The notes beneath the pieces were generated by a model that saw only the letters and a program-made list of their open reading frames with translations, had not been told where the DNA came from and did no database searches. A stretch of DNA of 64,000 nt from positions 32,411,863-32,475,862 of the forward strand of contig CM017559.1 of NCBI GenBank assembly GCA_007844125.1. Direction: 5' to 3'. The translations under genes were made by a program, and so were the position numbers. Origin of the DNA: Sinonovacula constricta (lineage: Eukaryota > Mollusca > Bivalvia > Cardiida > Solecurtidae). Shown here piece by piece: positions 27,101 through 41,200 of the stretch (its first letter is position 1; every line of letters starts with the position of its first letter).

Positions 27101-30100
27101 TCAGCAAGTGGCTTAATCATAGACTCACAAAACCACGCTACCATCTTATATGACCACCCTAGATTGCCACCGTACATAACCACCCTATATTACCATCCTT
27201 CATTGCCACCTTACATTACCACCCTACTTTACCACCCTACTTTACCATCCTACTTTACCACCCAACATTACCACCCAACATTACCACCCATCGCCACCCC
27301 ACATCACCACCCAACATTACCTACCAACATTACCACCCTACATTGCCATCCTACATTGCCACCCTACATTGCCACCATACATTACCACCCAACATTACCT
27401 ACCAACATTACCACCCTACATTACCGCCCTACATTACCACCCAACATTACACACCACATTGCCACCCTACATTACCACCCAACATTACCGCCCGACATTA
27501 CCAACCTACATTACTACCCAACATTACACACCACATTACCACCAAACACTACCACACTACATTACCACCCAACATTACCACCACTCACTACCACCAAACT
27601 TTACAACCCTACATTACCACCCAACATTGCCACCCATCATTACCACGCTTTCTCATGAGAACGACAGTACTAAGGGTTTAATGCAACATTATGGAAGGCA
27701 TAGGTTAAGAGCAAAGAATCCATTTTCGAATCTCACACCCACCATTTTCACATGGTCTTTAGGTCATTTATCATACATCATGTTCACGTGGAATGTTTAT
27801 TTTACTTTATAAGAGATATATAAAGAGATGAAACAGAAATACATCCAGTTCAAAGGGAACATTTCTGATTATGATGTATGATCTAGTAATGAAGTCTAGA
27901 CATAAGGAAACAAAGATCGTGTAACTCTAGAGGGTTTTCCTTCAGAAAAGAAAGATTAAACATATTTCGATATACCGAAAAAATAGACTTTTGAATAGTT
28001 TATGGAAAAGAATATATGACAAAGTCCTGTGAGCATTGCAACATATACCAAAATCTAAAAAGGAACAGGACAAAGGTATTCACATGCAAGCTAAATTTAA
28101 AAGAAAAACAAAACTGTGATGAGTCATTTAGCAAAAAGAGCCAACCCAGCAGTTACCGCTTTGGAACGGTCAGTCGGCAAAAGGGACCGACTGACTGTAA
28201 CATAGTAGCTTTTAAACATGAGGCTGATTTTGAAATGACAAGAAAAAATAAAGCTTAATTGATTAAAGAGAAGAAAATCAAGGTGTGATGACCCATTTAC
28301 AACAACTTTAGCTTGACATCCTTTTAAGATGGTATCCGACAGTTTGGACAAAAACATGTTTTTAAATAACCAAACAAGTGATTGTTACCTGAAAAGGTTC
28401 TACAAAATGCTAATCATTGATGCCCGAAATCTGTGTGAACAGTCAAGCATAATACACCACTCGTCATTGCAGACAGGTATTTTCTATCCAAGCCAAGCTG
28501 CAGAGATAGCTATTTTTAAACTAAGTAGACAAAGCAGCCTCATTATATTGTCATCTATGTAATCCGCTCTAACTACGGTATCTATTTTTAGCAGAGACCA
28601 CTGTCGAGCTTTTTTCGCGATCGGTCCTGTCTAACATTGTGTTTAAAATCGTCTTCATTTAGACTAAAGTATGAGTTCATATAGAAAAAAATGCCCCAAT
28701 TCCACAAAGCAGTGGTATGATATTATCGCATGTAATTGTTATAGACAAACTGTCAGATATCACCTTTAAACTAGAAAATCTTATAAGATTAAGTTGCGAA
28801 ATAAGATTAGACCGAACTCCATAGGTACGAAGCTGTCTGAACAAACGTTCATTGAATATGTGCTATTTATCGATATATAAATTTACTCAAACGTCACGCC
28901 AGCATATCCATATCTGTATTACGTGAGCTTATGATTTGTATACTACACACACAAAATCGCAAAAAAGTAACTTTGATGGTAATTATTAATTTCGTTATAA
29001 TGTTATGATATGTTTATAGATTTGGAAAGAAAGAACATATAAAACAATTTATTTCACGGGGAATTCGGGCATATTTTTAGTCGTTACAAAAAAAACTATT
29101 TTGAACACCAACTTTATTGTTTGACTGATCGCAAAAATACTCAAAATGTCAGTCTTTTCAACTCTATAAAAACGCGATAGTGGTCTCTGCTAAAAATAGA
29201 CATCGACGTCAGAGCGGCTTACGCGGAGGACTGTATAAAAGTAAATAATCACGTGGGTTCCTAAGTTTAAAAATAGCTATCTCTGCAGCGTGGCTCGGAT
29301 AGAAAACACCTGTTTGCAATGACGAGTGGGGACTTATCCTTGACTGTTCACACAGATCTTTGGCATCAATGAAGAGCATTTTGCAAGGCCTTTTCAGGTA
29401 CTAATGACTTATTTGGTTATTTGAGAAAAACATTTGGACCGAACTGTGGGATACCACCTTTAAATTGACGTAGTCGAGCGCATTGCTGGCACAAGCTGAC
29501 ACACTTACCACAGACCATTCGCCGGCGTGCCAAGTCGGACAGATGAAACCATTACATGACTTTCTAGATGAAGGTCTCAGGTTCGAGCACTCAGAGTCCC
29601 TAACCAGTAGCTGGGTGCCGTCCTCATGCGTTCTGACGCACGTCACAATCCGCCAAGATACCCCGCCGCCACAGTCGCGTGTACAGTTCTGCCACGGCCC
29701 TACACGCCATCTAGCGGGAGAATAAATCAAAATGTTTGAAAACACGTGGCATAGATGGTTACAACATAAAATTTATAATTATTGTTGTTAATTCGAGCAG
29801 AATACATACCATAATAATCAGGGGTCGTTTTCGTTAAGAATCAATGGTTAAGAAATAAACTATTGCATTAAAGGTGGTATCCGTCATTTGGGCCATATCT
29901 AGTTCAAATCTAATAGATATAACAACATATTACCTTTTCTGGACAATTTATGTACACTTGCTGCATAAACTTATATCTTAGTTTAAGTTTAGGTTGTGTA
30001 TAGCATTAACTTAATTGTAAGACAACACAAATCGTAAAGCATATCACTTAAAACGATCTTTTTTTTTTTCGAAGTTATAAATAAGTACGATGGGGATTTC

Positions 30101-33100
30101 AGCTAAAAGTAGATACCGACGTCAGAGCTGATTAGCCGGATGTTTATGTTGAGTGATCTTAAAAGCAAGTGATAATGTGGGGATTTTAGTTTAAAAAATT
30201 ATCCAATGTACAGCTCGGATGGGAACTAGATTTATGTGATGACAGCTGTTATAGCTTACTGCTCGCATGGATATGGACACCAATAAACAGTAAATCGCGA
30301 TATTTTAGTAACAATATTTTATTTGGTTGCATGAGAGTAAAAACATGTGTTCTAAACTGTCGAATACCACTTTTAAATGTGGAAAATTTCGTAAGATTTT
30401 TTCACGTAAAAACTCGCGTAGGTCACTGGTGTGGTAAGTCGGAAAAAATGACGTCCTAATATCTTTAAATATACGAATAGTAGGTTAGGGCGTATTCTTT
30501 TGACCTACTTCATATGTTTATAAGCTAAGAGATGACGACGAAATGTACGGAAGCCCTGGAGGGACATTTTTATTTCTTGGTAATAGTTATTTAATATTAC
30601 TTATTTGTTATCGGCAGTCTAGTGGCAGGCAACACACTGGATTACAAGTGATAATGACCTGGGTATATTCTAAACAAATGACAAAACGATTCACTTTCAC
30701 TTGATGTGTTCATCTTGCTGCTATCACATGTGCTTCCTGCATTTATCACAATTATTAAATAACAGCAAATAAGTAATAACAAAAATCCAGGGCTTCCATA
30801 CATTTGTTAGTTTATTATTTCGTTATTTAATGACTCAAGTTCTGATATAGGACTCCTCCTGGACATGACTGAAATATTGTTAAAACGGGTGTAAAATCTA
30901 ATGAAATCCACCCAAAATCTGACATAGAACTGAGTATTTCGACTCAGAATCCCCCGAATACAGACAAGGTGACAGAGGGGAAGAGAGTGGGAGATGTATT
31001 TCAATTTACTGGTTAGTGTATACCAATGAAAAGGTACCACTTAACATGCACGTCATCATCACTGGTAATGCAGTGTGTTACAAATAGACTGCCGATAACC
31101 AATAAATAATAGCAAATAAATATCAGCAAGTAACAAAAATGTCCCTCCAGTGCTTCCGTAGAAATGCTCTCGTTACAATGCTAAATAATAAATAAAAACA
31201 TCCACATTTTTGTTTTGCTGAAATCAAACAAGAAAATATTAACAAAATGACAGTTGTTGCGTTTTCTGTCGTTTTTATTATTTTTGACAAGTACAAATGA
31301 TATTAACTGCGGATTAAATGTCATCATTGTTAAATATGGTAAACTCGAATAATATTTACATGTGGGTGTTTCTATGCGACAATTTCTACTTTGATACACT
31401 GGTGGTCTAGGGTAATAGGTGTGGGGAGTGGTTGCGGCGTGTTGGTGTATAGAAAAAGGACAATAATAGATTTCGAATGATGTCCTTTTTATATACGTTT
31501 TTTAAGTTTTCTTATTTTTTCTTCTTCTTTTCTTTTATTCTAGTTTTTATTCATTTATTTGTTTATTGACAAAGGATAACCCTCATTATATCGTTGTGAT
31601 TTATTTTGCAGCGGTTCGTTTTCAGGACGAACAAGTCAAACATCAGGAAACTCAATACCGTTTAAAACATGTCGTCGATAGCTTTAGAGGTGTGAATAAT
31701 ATGTACAAATGACTGCAAATGACACTAACTGCATCTTTGGATATATGACACTTAGTGCATTGTTCCCATGATCATCTGTTAAGTCTTGAATTACATTTTG
31801 TACGACAGAGTGTCTCCTTGTTCTGGCAAGCTGATTATTCAGATGTTATATGTAGTTAAATATGATGACCATAAAAGGAAATTGGAAATGTCACTTAAAG
31901 CGATAATCCCCAGAGCTCAGAGTGATACAGCAAAAGTATGCAGCGAATGTTTTACAAATAACGAAAATAGCTATCCCGTGTCCTGCTACATTTGAAACAA
32001 ACACACATTTTCAGCTATTTGACTCACAAATCAAGTTAAACTCATATCTACTGCTGCAGACTCGGCAGGACAAACAACACATCCTGATCAGTCAGCTCGC
32101 GCTTGATAATCTAGATCTGCATTATTTTCAAAGACCTGGGGTCATATTCATAAAGAATCTTAAGTAATAAAAAATACTTAAGTCAGAATTTTTTCCTCAA
32201 ATTTTGAATTTTTCCCTTGAGGATTTTTCTTAGCTAAGATTGACTTAAGTTTCTTTATGAATAACAACTTGAGTGATTTTCTTACCTAAGTGAAAAAATT
32301 GACTCAAGTTTTTTCCTAAGAAAAAAACTAAAGATTCTTTATGAATATGACCCCTGATTACTTAAAGCTGAGCAGGTAACGAACGAAGTTATTGTTCAAA
32401 TTATAACCCGATTCTCCCGTGACGTACGGTTATTAACAAGTTGTGGCATAAAAGCCCACAGACCGCAGCAGCGATTCAACAAAAGCAATATAACAAAAAT
32501 TTATTTCGACAAAAATATTTCAGACATACCGGGTTGTGTCAAACAAAACTGACATTTATGAATTATTCATAGTATTCGGTCTGCTTATAAAATGACTTAT
32601 AAAACTCGAGACTCCAACACAATTAGAGATGATGCCAGATTGCAGAGGTTATCAGGAAATATAAAAGGCAGGCACATATTTTACAACGATATAATTTATT
32701 CCAGCGATAACAATTAGTAAAATTTAAGTCCGTTTAAAATTAGCTTTATTTGATTATATAAAAAACAATGCTACCATAAAACGCCCAATCAAAAACGTCA
32801 ATACACATAACCATCCTGTAATGCATTTTTATACACACACAATATTTTGATAAAAGATATATTGCGTCCTTAGCAATAAGAGAAAATGAAAATTTATTAA
32901 TTAATAAACATAAAATTACTTACAAGTAACACGTGTTTTTTATTTTATTCGTTTTATTTTATTTTATTTTATTTACTTTGAGGAAATGCATATTATGTTA
33001 TGCATAAAAGTACTGACAATTCATTTACACAGAATTATGCGTATTTGCGATATCCACTTGATTCGGACGAACGTTTTTCATTAGGTATACACAAATTCTG

Positions 33101-36100
33101 CCAATAAAAATTGTGCTGGTATTAGACCGAATCTACATTAGGTCAGCGTTTTATGTACGGTAGGTCAAATGTGAGGTTATAGTTAACGTGCAGAAATGGG
33201 GCGCCCCTGGCGTAGTGGTAGAGTCGCTTGCTTCTAACTTAGCTAACTGACTTCTTACCATTACACCACGTGTGTCTCAGTCCCGATATGGGCGAAGACT
33301 TAATGTGGGCAAGTCTTCCAGCTGACCAGCGATGCGCCGGTGGTTCTACCCTGGTATTTGTCTAGATTCTTATTACACCAAAAATAGCTGGACGCTGCTA
33401 TAATGATCACAATTGGTAACTGCGATGTACAGTCAACTCTCGTTATCTCAAATTTCAAGGGACCGTAGAAAATAGTTTGAGATATCCGAACTTTGAGTTA
33501 TCCGAATTTAAGAAGAGTTTGTGTAAATCTTAAAAATCTTACCTGCAACACGATGACTGGTAATGACTGAAATTCCTTGTTATATCTGCCACTGCAAACT
33601 AAGTTTCTGCAAGTTTGTGTGGTTTTGCATGTTTAAAGTGTTTTTAGGTTTTTTACAATGTAATTTAATATTCTTCTTTTTATTGTAGGTGGTCTCATTT
33701 TATTTACAAGTTGAGAAAGCCGTGTCAACAAGTTCTCAAAAACTGTTACAACAACAAGTACAAACTGAAACACTTTAATCAGCGTTGATTAACGAATTTG
33801 TTGTTCATTAAATCAGCTAATTAAATAATAATCGATTAACCTCGTCTCTAAATTACATGACATCTTGATTGCCGATAATTGGCGATAAAACTTGCGCCAA
33901 ATCTTCGCGAGTTTCACGGTAGGTGTGAAAATCACTATTGTTGCCGTTTTGCATTTTATAGCAATTTTAAGTTTGAGATAGACCAACTGATTTCAACAGT
34001 TTTATACGTGTGGGGACAAAGAATTTAGTTTGATATATCCGATAATTTGACACATCCGAATTTTAGTTAAGCGGAGTCGATCTATATAGAAACTATAGGG
34101 AAAAAACGGGACCGTAGAAAACATTTTGACATAACCGGAAATTTGATATAACCGATTTTGAGATAACGAGAGTTGACTGTATTTTAAAAATCAAAACAAC
34201 ATGCAAAAAATAAAGCAGTTGACTTACTCTGGCGGGCATTGTCCAATGTTGCATTCCTTCGTCGAGTCCGATGGCTTTATAATGTTATCACAATACACCG
34301 CATCCATCACTTTACCTCGAACCGTCTCGAAACACAACAACCGCTTTTCTTGGACACCTGTCTGACAGACGAACATTTTAGATTGTATCCGAATGTCGAC
34401 ATTAAGTGCAAATAGTATCTTTTGAGATTAAAGATGTCTTAAATAAAATTAATACATAGCTAAAGATGATATCCAAGTTACTTTATTTTATAACTGAAAA
34501 TTGACCAGTGATCAACAGAGACTAAACTGTAAAAACCATTACGCTGACAAGCGAAACGGTATATTATCATACCCGCCTTTGTAATAAGCATGTGAAATAC
34601 CAGTAGCGGACTGAGAGGGATGCAGCTGTCTTGAGCGCCACTAAAATTTTCCAGAACAATAAACTGTTGATATAAAGGTGTCTTTTCAATAAATGAATTT
34701 TATAAACTTGTAAAAAGTGTAAATTTTGGTCAAAATAACATAATACGTCAGAACGCACCTCCGACATTTAAAAACAGTCATACATTTAGGTCGTTAAAAC
34801 ACATTCCTCCCATATAACTAAAATTTGAAAAAAAGATCACTCCTTTCTAAGGTCCAATAATAGATCCGCCCTTGAATAACCATAGGTAGACGAGGAAGGG
34901 CTTGGCATCGCCTCTTTTCATTACTGAATCAAATTCAAGAGAGATCACGTTCAACTTATGCTGACATGATTTTATAATTATATTTTTATTGCCTCAAACA
35001 TAAATTTGATAATCATTCTATTGTTTTGCTAAATTTTTAATAACATTCCGCAGACATACAAATAAACAAAAACAACAAGGAAATGACAAAAAGTCATAAG
35101 CAAACAACATTGCATAATTCTTTGCATTGTTTAAATGATAAAACAAATGGCAAAACAAATCACACATGCGAACAGAAATCTGTGTTTCATGCTGTTGTAT
35201 AAGTTATTTATAGTATATTGTTTAAATGATAAGACAAATGTCAAAACGATCCAAACACGCGGACAGAAATCTGTGTTTCATGCTGTTGTATAAGTCATTA
35301 TTTGTGTGCATTTAGATAACATCAAACAAAAAAACAGTATATTGTAGTTGTAGGCATGGGTGAATGACATTTAACGGTGCAGATAAAATTAGAAATGCCA
35401 AGAAAAGTTGGGTATGATGGAAACTAATGGCGAAGCTACTGCTTCTGTTTGTTTTAGCTAGAAGACACTTGCTGAAAATTCCCTTCGGATTTGTGCAAGA
35501 CAAACACATGTTTTTAATTGATAAATGGCCTCCCTACTACAATTTATCTCACACAGACAAGGCGCCCTTTCTTGATTTGTGTTGCACAGTTGCTTATTGT
35601 TTGCCACATCGCACAGACACAAGAATGATCATCATGACGATTGCCAGCCATTATTTGTGAAAGACCGTAAAGATGCGAATTCATATGTGCGGCGAAGGAA
35701 CGGGACAGAACGGTAGACACAAAATCGCAAAAGAACAAATTCTTCAAAAAAAATATTACATCGGAACGGCAGCGGACGACAGTGGCAGAGGCAAAAAAAA
35801 ATTGTAAAAGAACGAATTCTTAACAATTAATCTATTACAGCGGAACGGCACTGGGTCGGTAGCGGCAGACGCCAAAAATCGCAAAAGAACGAATTCATAA
35901 GAATGAACTATTACAGCGGAACGGCATCAGCCCGGTAGCGGCAAACGCAAAAATTGTGAAAGAATGAATTCTTATGGTTGCATTATTACAGCGGAACAGC
36001 ACCGGACGGCAGAGGCCGACGCAACCATCGCGATAGAACGATTTTTTAAGAATGAATCGATAACAGCGGAACGGCACCAGACGGCATTGGTTGACGCAAA

Positions 36101-38150
36101 AATCGCGAAAGAATGAATCCTTAAGGATTAGCCTATTTATTACAGCGGAACGGCTTCGAATCGCAGAGGCAAAAGCAACCATCGCGAAATCAAAATTCTT
36201 ACGAATGAAACTATCACAATGGAACGGCAGAGGAACAAATGTTTTTTATTATTCCAAACATGGAAGGCGAGGATTAATATTTGCAGCAGCGGTACAGCAG
36301 CGGGGTGGAAGCGGGCACAGCTTGTGGCATCTGTTAGATAGGTGTTGCACCGAAGAAAGGACCGAGCATTATTATAATTAAAAATAAAGAAACAATGAAA
36401 TAACACTACAAGTGTGTTGTTGGAGGAATTGTAGAAGTAGTAACTAATAACTGAAAATCGACATGGACGTTAGCGGGACTAAAATCTTCGTTTTCGTATC
36501 TTTTGTAAAAGTTTGCTTATTTGTTTTAGAACATAATCGCCAGTAATTTAATCTTTAAAAAAAAGTGTGAATTAAGATTGCGACAACTAAACCTGTTGTT
36601 AAACTCAAGGTGCATTAACAAAATCATGTTTTTCCGTTTACCGAGCCGCATGTATGTTTTTTACACGAATGCGGAACCGCAATACAGTTTCGTTTCTGTT
36701 GTTTTTTTTCCAGCGCAGTTTTGGTGAAGTATACGGATTGTCACCTTTACGTTGTCGTTAAAAGTTTAACCAAGACAAAAATGGCGATAAATCATCAGCC
36801 CTCTGCGACGTTCCTGACAAATGTATGCGCATGTGCAGTTATGCAGTTGTGTGCTGTAAAGTGACACTTAAACAAATATGCAAACGACGGCATTTGATAC
36901 GATTATTTGCAGCGTGTAATGATCACATGCATAATTATGTAAAATTGAGCACCTCGCTGATGAATTTAATTGTTAATTATACAGCAGCAGCGAGACACCC
37001 AGTGAGCAGCGGGAAGCATTGAGCGTTTTATTGTGCGTCGCTTGTGATTTGATTATATGATGTGTTCCTTTCTTATTTAACAGGTGTTAAATGTTATTTA
37101 TTGTGCGCGACATTAAGTTGTATAAAATTACATATGATTTATCTAAGTATATAAATTAGTTGGAAATGATGTATGTGTTTCTAAGTTATGTCATCAGTTA
37201 AGCTTCAACTTCATTTGATTTAAGGTTAAGCTAAAGTAGCGAAGTCTAGCTAAATGACTTTATCAACGTAGAAGGTTTGTTGGAATTCGGATAAAAATAA
37301 CACAGACCGCACATGCCTGTTAAATTATGACTAGATTTTAGACAAAACACGCGAACAATTTCAAATATTCAAACATCTTCTTAAAAAAAGACGATAATTC
37401 TGACGTCATTTAACAGGTTGAATAATTGGCTCCCGGTTTCAAGTGAGAGGTTGTGTGCGCTGTTTACAGGACACCACGCTGCTTTATGGATTGAAGTTAA
37501 GAGCTTCACACAATCTTAGTTTTTTTTGCAAAGTGATAGACCGTAATGGCAAATGTCAGAATGTTATTACTTAATTTTGGTTTCGTAAGTGTCACGTTCT
37601 AATGGAAGTCCCAGGGGTGGATTAAGCCGAGTGCCAGCGTTTATGGAGCACGCCCCTCACCCCACCCCTAAACTTCACGTTCAACCCGAACAATACATAT
37701 AAGATGAATATAAATTATTATTAAATTTCCCAGAAATGTAATTTCATATGTGGGTTCAATTTACTTAATGCTATGCAATGATTGAATACGCAGAATTAAA
37801 AAGCTGATGTCGTTACTTCTGTATAATACCTTATATTTAAACAAAAATCAAGCCCGTCTTAAATAACATTTTAGAACCCCCACTGAATATCTAGTGATCC
37901 TTCATTTATATTTTACCAGATTGTTATAAATGCGTGGTATCTCAGTGACGTTTAACGTTTTTGATCTTTCTTTCAAAACTATTTCAAACATAACGATTAA
38001 AATAGCCCAATTTTAAAAGTAATTTCCAGTGCCAAAATGCTTTGACAGCAAATTGAAGTGAAATGCCGCTATCATCAAAGATATTCGGGATGGGGATGGG
38101 ATGCTGTGTGTATATAGTTTATGAGTTACATTCGTAAAAAAAAAGATATA

Positions 38151-38213
<63 letters not shown>

Positions 38214-41200
38214 TGCCGGCATTTTTACCGATACTGTGCAGCGATATTTCTATCATTATAGTACAGGGGCACTTATGAGGTGCTCAGGGACTGAACCCGG
38301 CCGGTCCATTATACTGACACCGACGATTCAGGCGTAAAGCTGTCCCCTTAGCCCTGAGCGTTAGGAGGGAAGCCACTACTATCAACTTTAAAGTCTTTGG
38401 TTTGACCCGACCGGAGTTTGAACCCACTACCTCCCGGTTCGCAAGCCGACACTCTTACAATTGAGGTATTGCGGCCGGTCTCAAAGATCTTGTGTTTGAA
38501 TTAATCTGTATGCCGAAAATTAAATAATGACTTTGCAAAACTAAGCCACACCAAAAAAATATTGTTATCATTTATATTGACGTGATCAATGAAAAGGCAA
38601 AATAGTAGTAGGTTTATTCTTTTACTAATTACTGTTTTTTGTGTTGTTGTTTTGTAAGTGTGTTTGTTTTGTTGTTGTTGTTTTCAGTTGTTGTTGTCGT
38701 AGTTTTATGTAGCCTATACTGTCCTTCTCATGTTTATGTTGTTTGTTTGTTTGTTTATTGGGTTTATCGTCCCATCAACAGTATTTCAGTTATCTGGTGA
38801 CGGTGTCCACTTGAAGCAGATATAGTGCTGCCTTCACTGTGTATAGCATGCCGTGAACACCTGGCATGATACCACACCCAGTTACATTATTCTGACACCG
38901 GGCCAACCAGTCGTGGAACTACCCTTATATTTGCTTAAGCGTTAGCAAGGGAGCTTTACCACTACCATTTTTAACGACTTTGGTATGTCGCGGCCCGGGA
39001 TCGAACCCGGGGCCTCCCGTACCTGGAGCCGACGCTCTACCGATTTTAATGTTGTTTATTAACCAGTATATCATACAGCAGTGATATTGTCATTTCTTGA
39101 ATCTCTATATACAACTTGTCATTTTTTTAACAATCGCAACGCGGACATATTACTGTTGTTGTACGTCATTCTACAAATAACGCACATATCTCAACGCTGA
39201 CATGTTACTGTTGATGAACCTTATTCTAGAAATTAAGCACAAACCTCAACGCGGAAATATTACAGGTGTTGAACCTTATTCTGGAAATTACGCACATACC
39301 TCAACGCGGGAATATTAAAGGTGTTGAACCTTAATCTGGAAATTACGCACATACCTCAACGCGGACATTTTACTGGTGTTGAACCTTATTCTGGAAATTA
39401 CGCACATATCTCAACGCGGAAATATTAAAGGTGTTGAACCTTAATCTGGAAATTACGCACATACCTCAACGCTGACATATTACTGGTGTTGAACTTTAGT
39501 CTGCAAATTACACACATATCTCAACGCGGACATTTTACTGGTGTTGAACCTTATTCTGGAAATTACGCACATACCTCAACGCGGAAATATTAAAGGTGTT
39601 GAACCTTAATCTGGAAATTACGCACATACCTCAACGCTGACATATTACTGGTGTTGAACTTTAGTCTGCAAATTACACACATATCTCAACGCGGACATTT
39701 TACTGGTGTTGAACCTTATTCTGGAAATTACGCACATATCTCAACGCTGACATGTTACTGGTGTTGAACTTTAGTCTGCAAATTACACACATATCTCAAC
39801 GCGGACATTTTACTGGTGTTGAACCTTATTCTGGAAATTAAGCACATATCTCAACGCTGACATGTTACTGGTGTTGTACCTTATTCTGGAAATTACGCAC
39901 ATATCTCAACGCTGACATGTTACTGGTGTTGTACCTTATTCTGGAAATTACGCACATATCTCAACGCGGACATTTTGAATCTTGCTTAACTTAACCATAT
40001 GGGAAGAAAAACAGGTTACGTTTTATATGACGCGACAACTATGTGTATAAAATTGCATACGATTTATCTAAGTATATAAATTAGAAGGTATTTATGCACG
40101 TGTTTCAAAGTTACGCATCAGTGAAGTTTCAACACATTGATTGAAGGTTTTGCTCTATCTTAACCATAAATAGTATCCATGTGATGTCATAGGCACTAAT
40201 AAGACAGTTTAAGGCGGCCATCTTTGAAGGCAGATACATATGCAGGTGAAAATCTGGAAATATGTACTGTATTAAACTCACCACTGTGGTTTTATTTTTC
40301 AGTCTGTTTTATATGAAATGTAACAGCATTTATGCAGTATTATAAAATCAAAACTACATTTTGATAGTTTATAAGATAAAAAGATACACTGGTATTTTTT
40401 TTTTAAGATAAGCCAATAATTTTATTTATTTCTGTGTATTAATAATTTGTGCATTTATCAATTTTAAAAAATATTGTATTTTAAATAAAAGGATTTCAAG
40501 AGCTTTCCAATGGCGTCAAGCTTTAAAATTCTGCACCACAATGGAAGAAATTACAAGAAAATAAAATTTAGGCTTATATACAATTCATATGAAAATTCCT
40601 TGCAGTTGCCATCAAAGATGGCTGCCAAGAAAAGGGATCTGGAAACTATCTATTTGGGAAGGGAAAAAAGCTTAAACTAAAAACGTTTTGTGTGACGCGA
40701 GTGTATAAAATAACATATGATTTCTCTTTTAAATATGTAAATAAATAACCAGATATTGTTGGATTCAAATAAATCTTAGTTTTGAATTGACTTTAAAATA
40801 AAGATGCGATTTTAATTTTATTATTTTGCAAGTGAGTGGTAGAATAATTTATAGGTATTTTATTTGAAAACAGAGGTAGTTACAAAATAATTGGATATAA
40901 ATATTGTGCAGTCTTTATCTGCATTTTTCTCGTGCAGAGTATGATGGGTTTTTTCTAAACAATTAGACAGATTGACGTCAGTTCAAAAGGAACACCTCTA
41001 GCTTCATTTAAAAGGAACAGAAAGTGTTATCCGACAGTTTGCCTTTGTCAAATATATGTTTCAATATCTGACCTCTGTTTGGGATATTTGTAAATGATTT
41101 CTGCAGAATGATCATACTTTAATCTAAGCTTAGACGATTTTCAACAGTTCCTCAAATTTAGTGCAGTAAAACTTGTTAATCAGCACTAAAAAGTTCATTC

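Noticed and set aside
27041..27812. 205-, 112- and 147-codon threonine/proline/histidine frames
   Set aside because: Products of the 13-bp TTACCACCCTACA repeat, open in three frames.
38013..38222. Poly-asparagine frame
   Set aside because: ATT microsatellite read on the minus strand.
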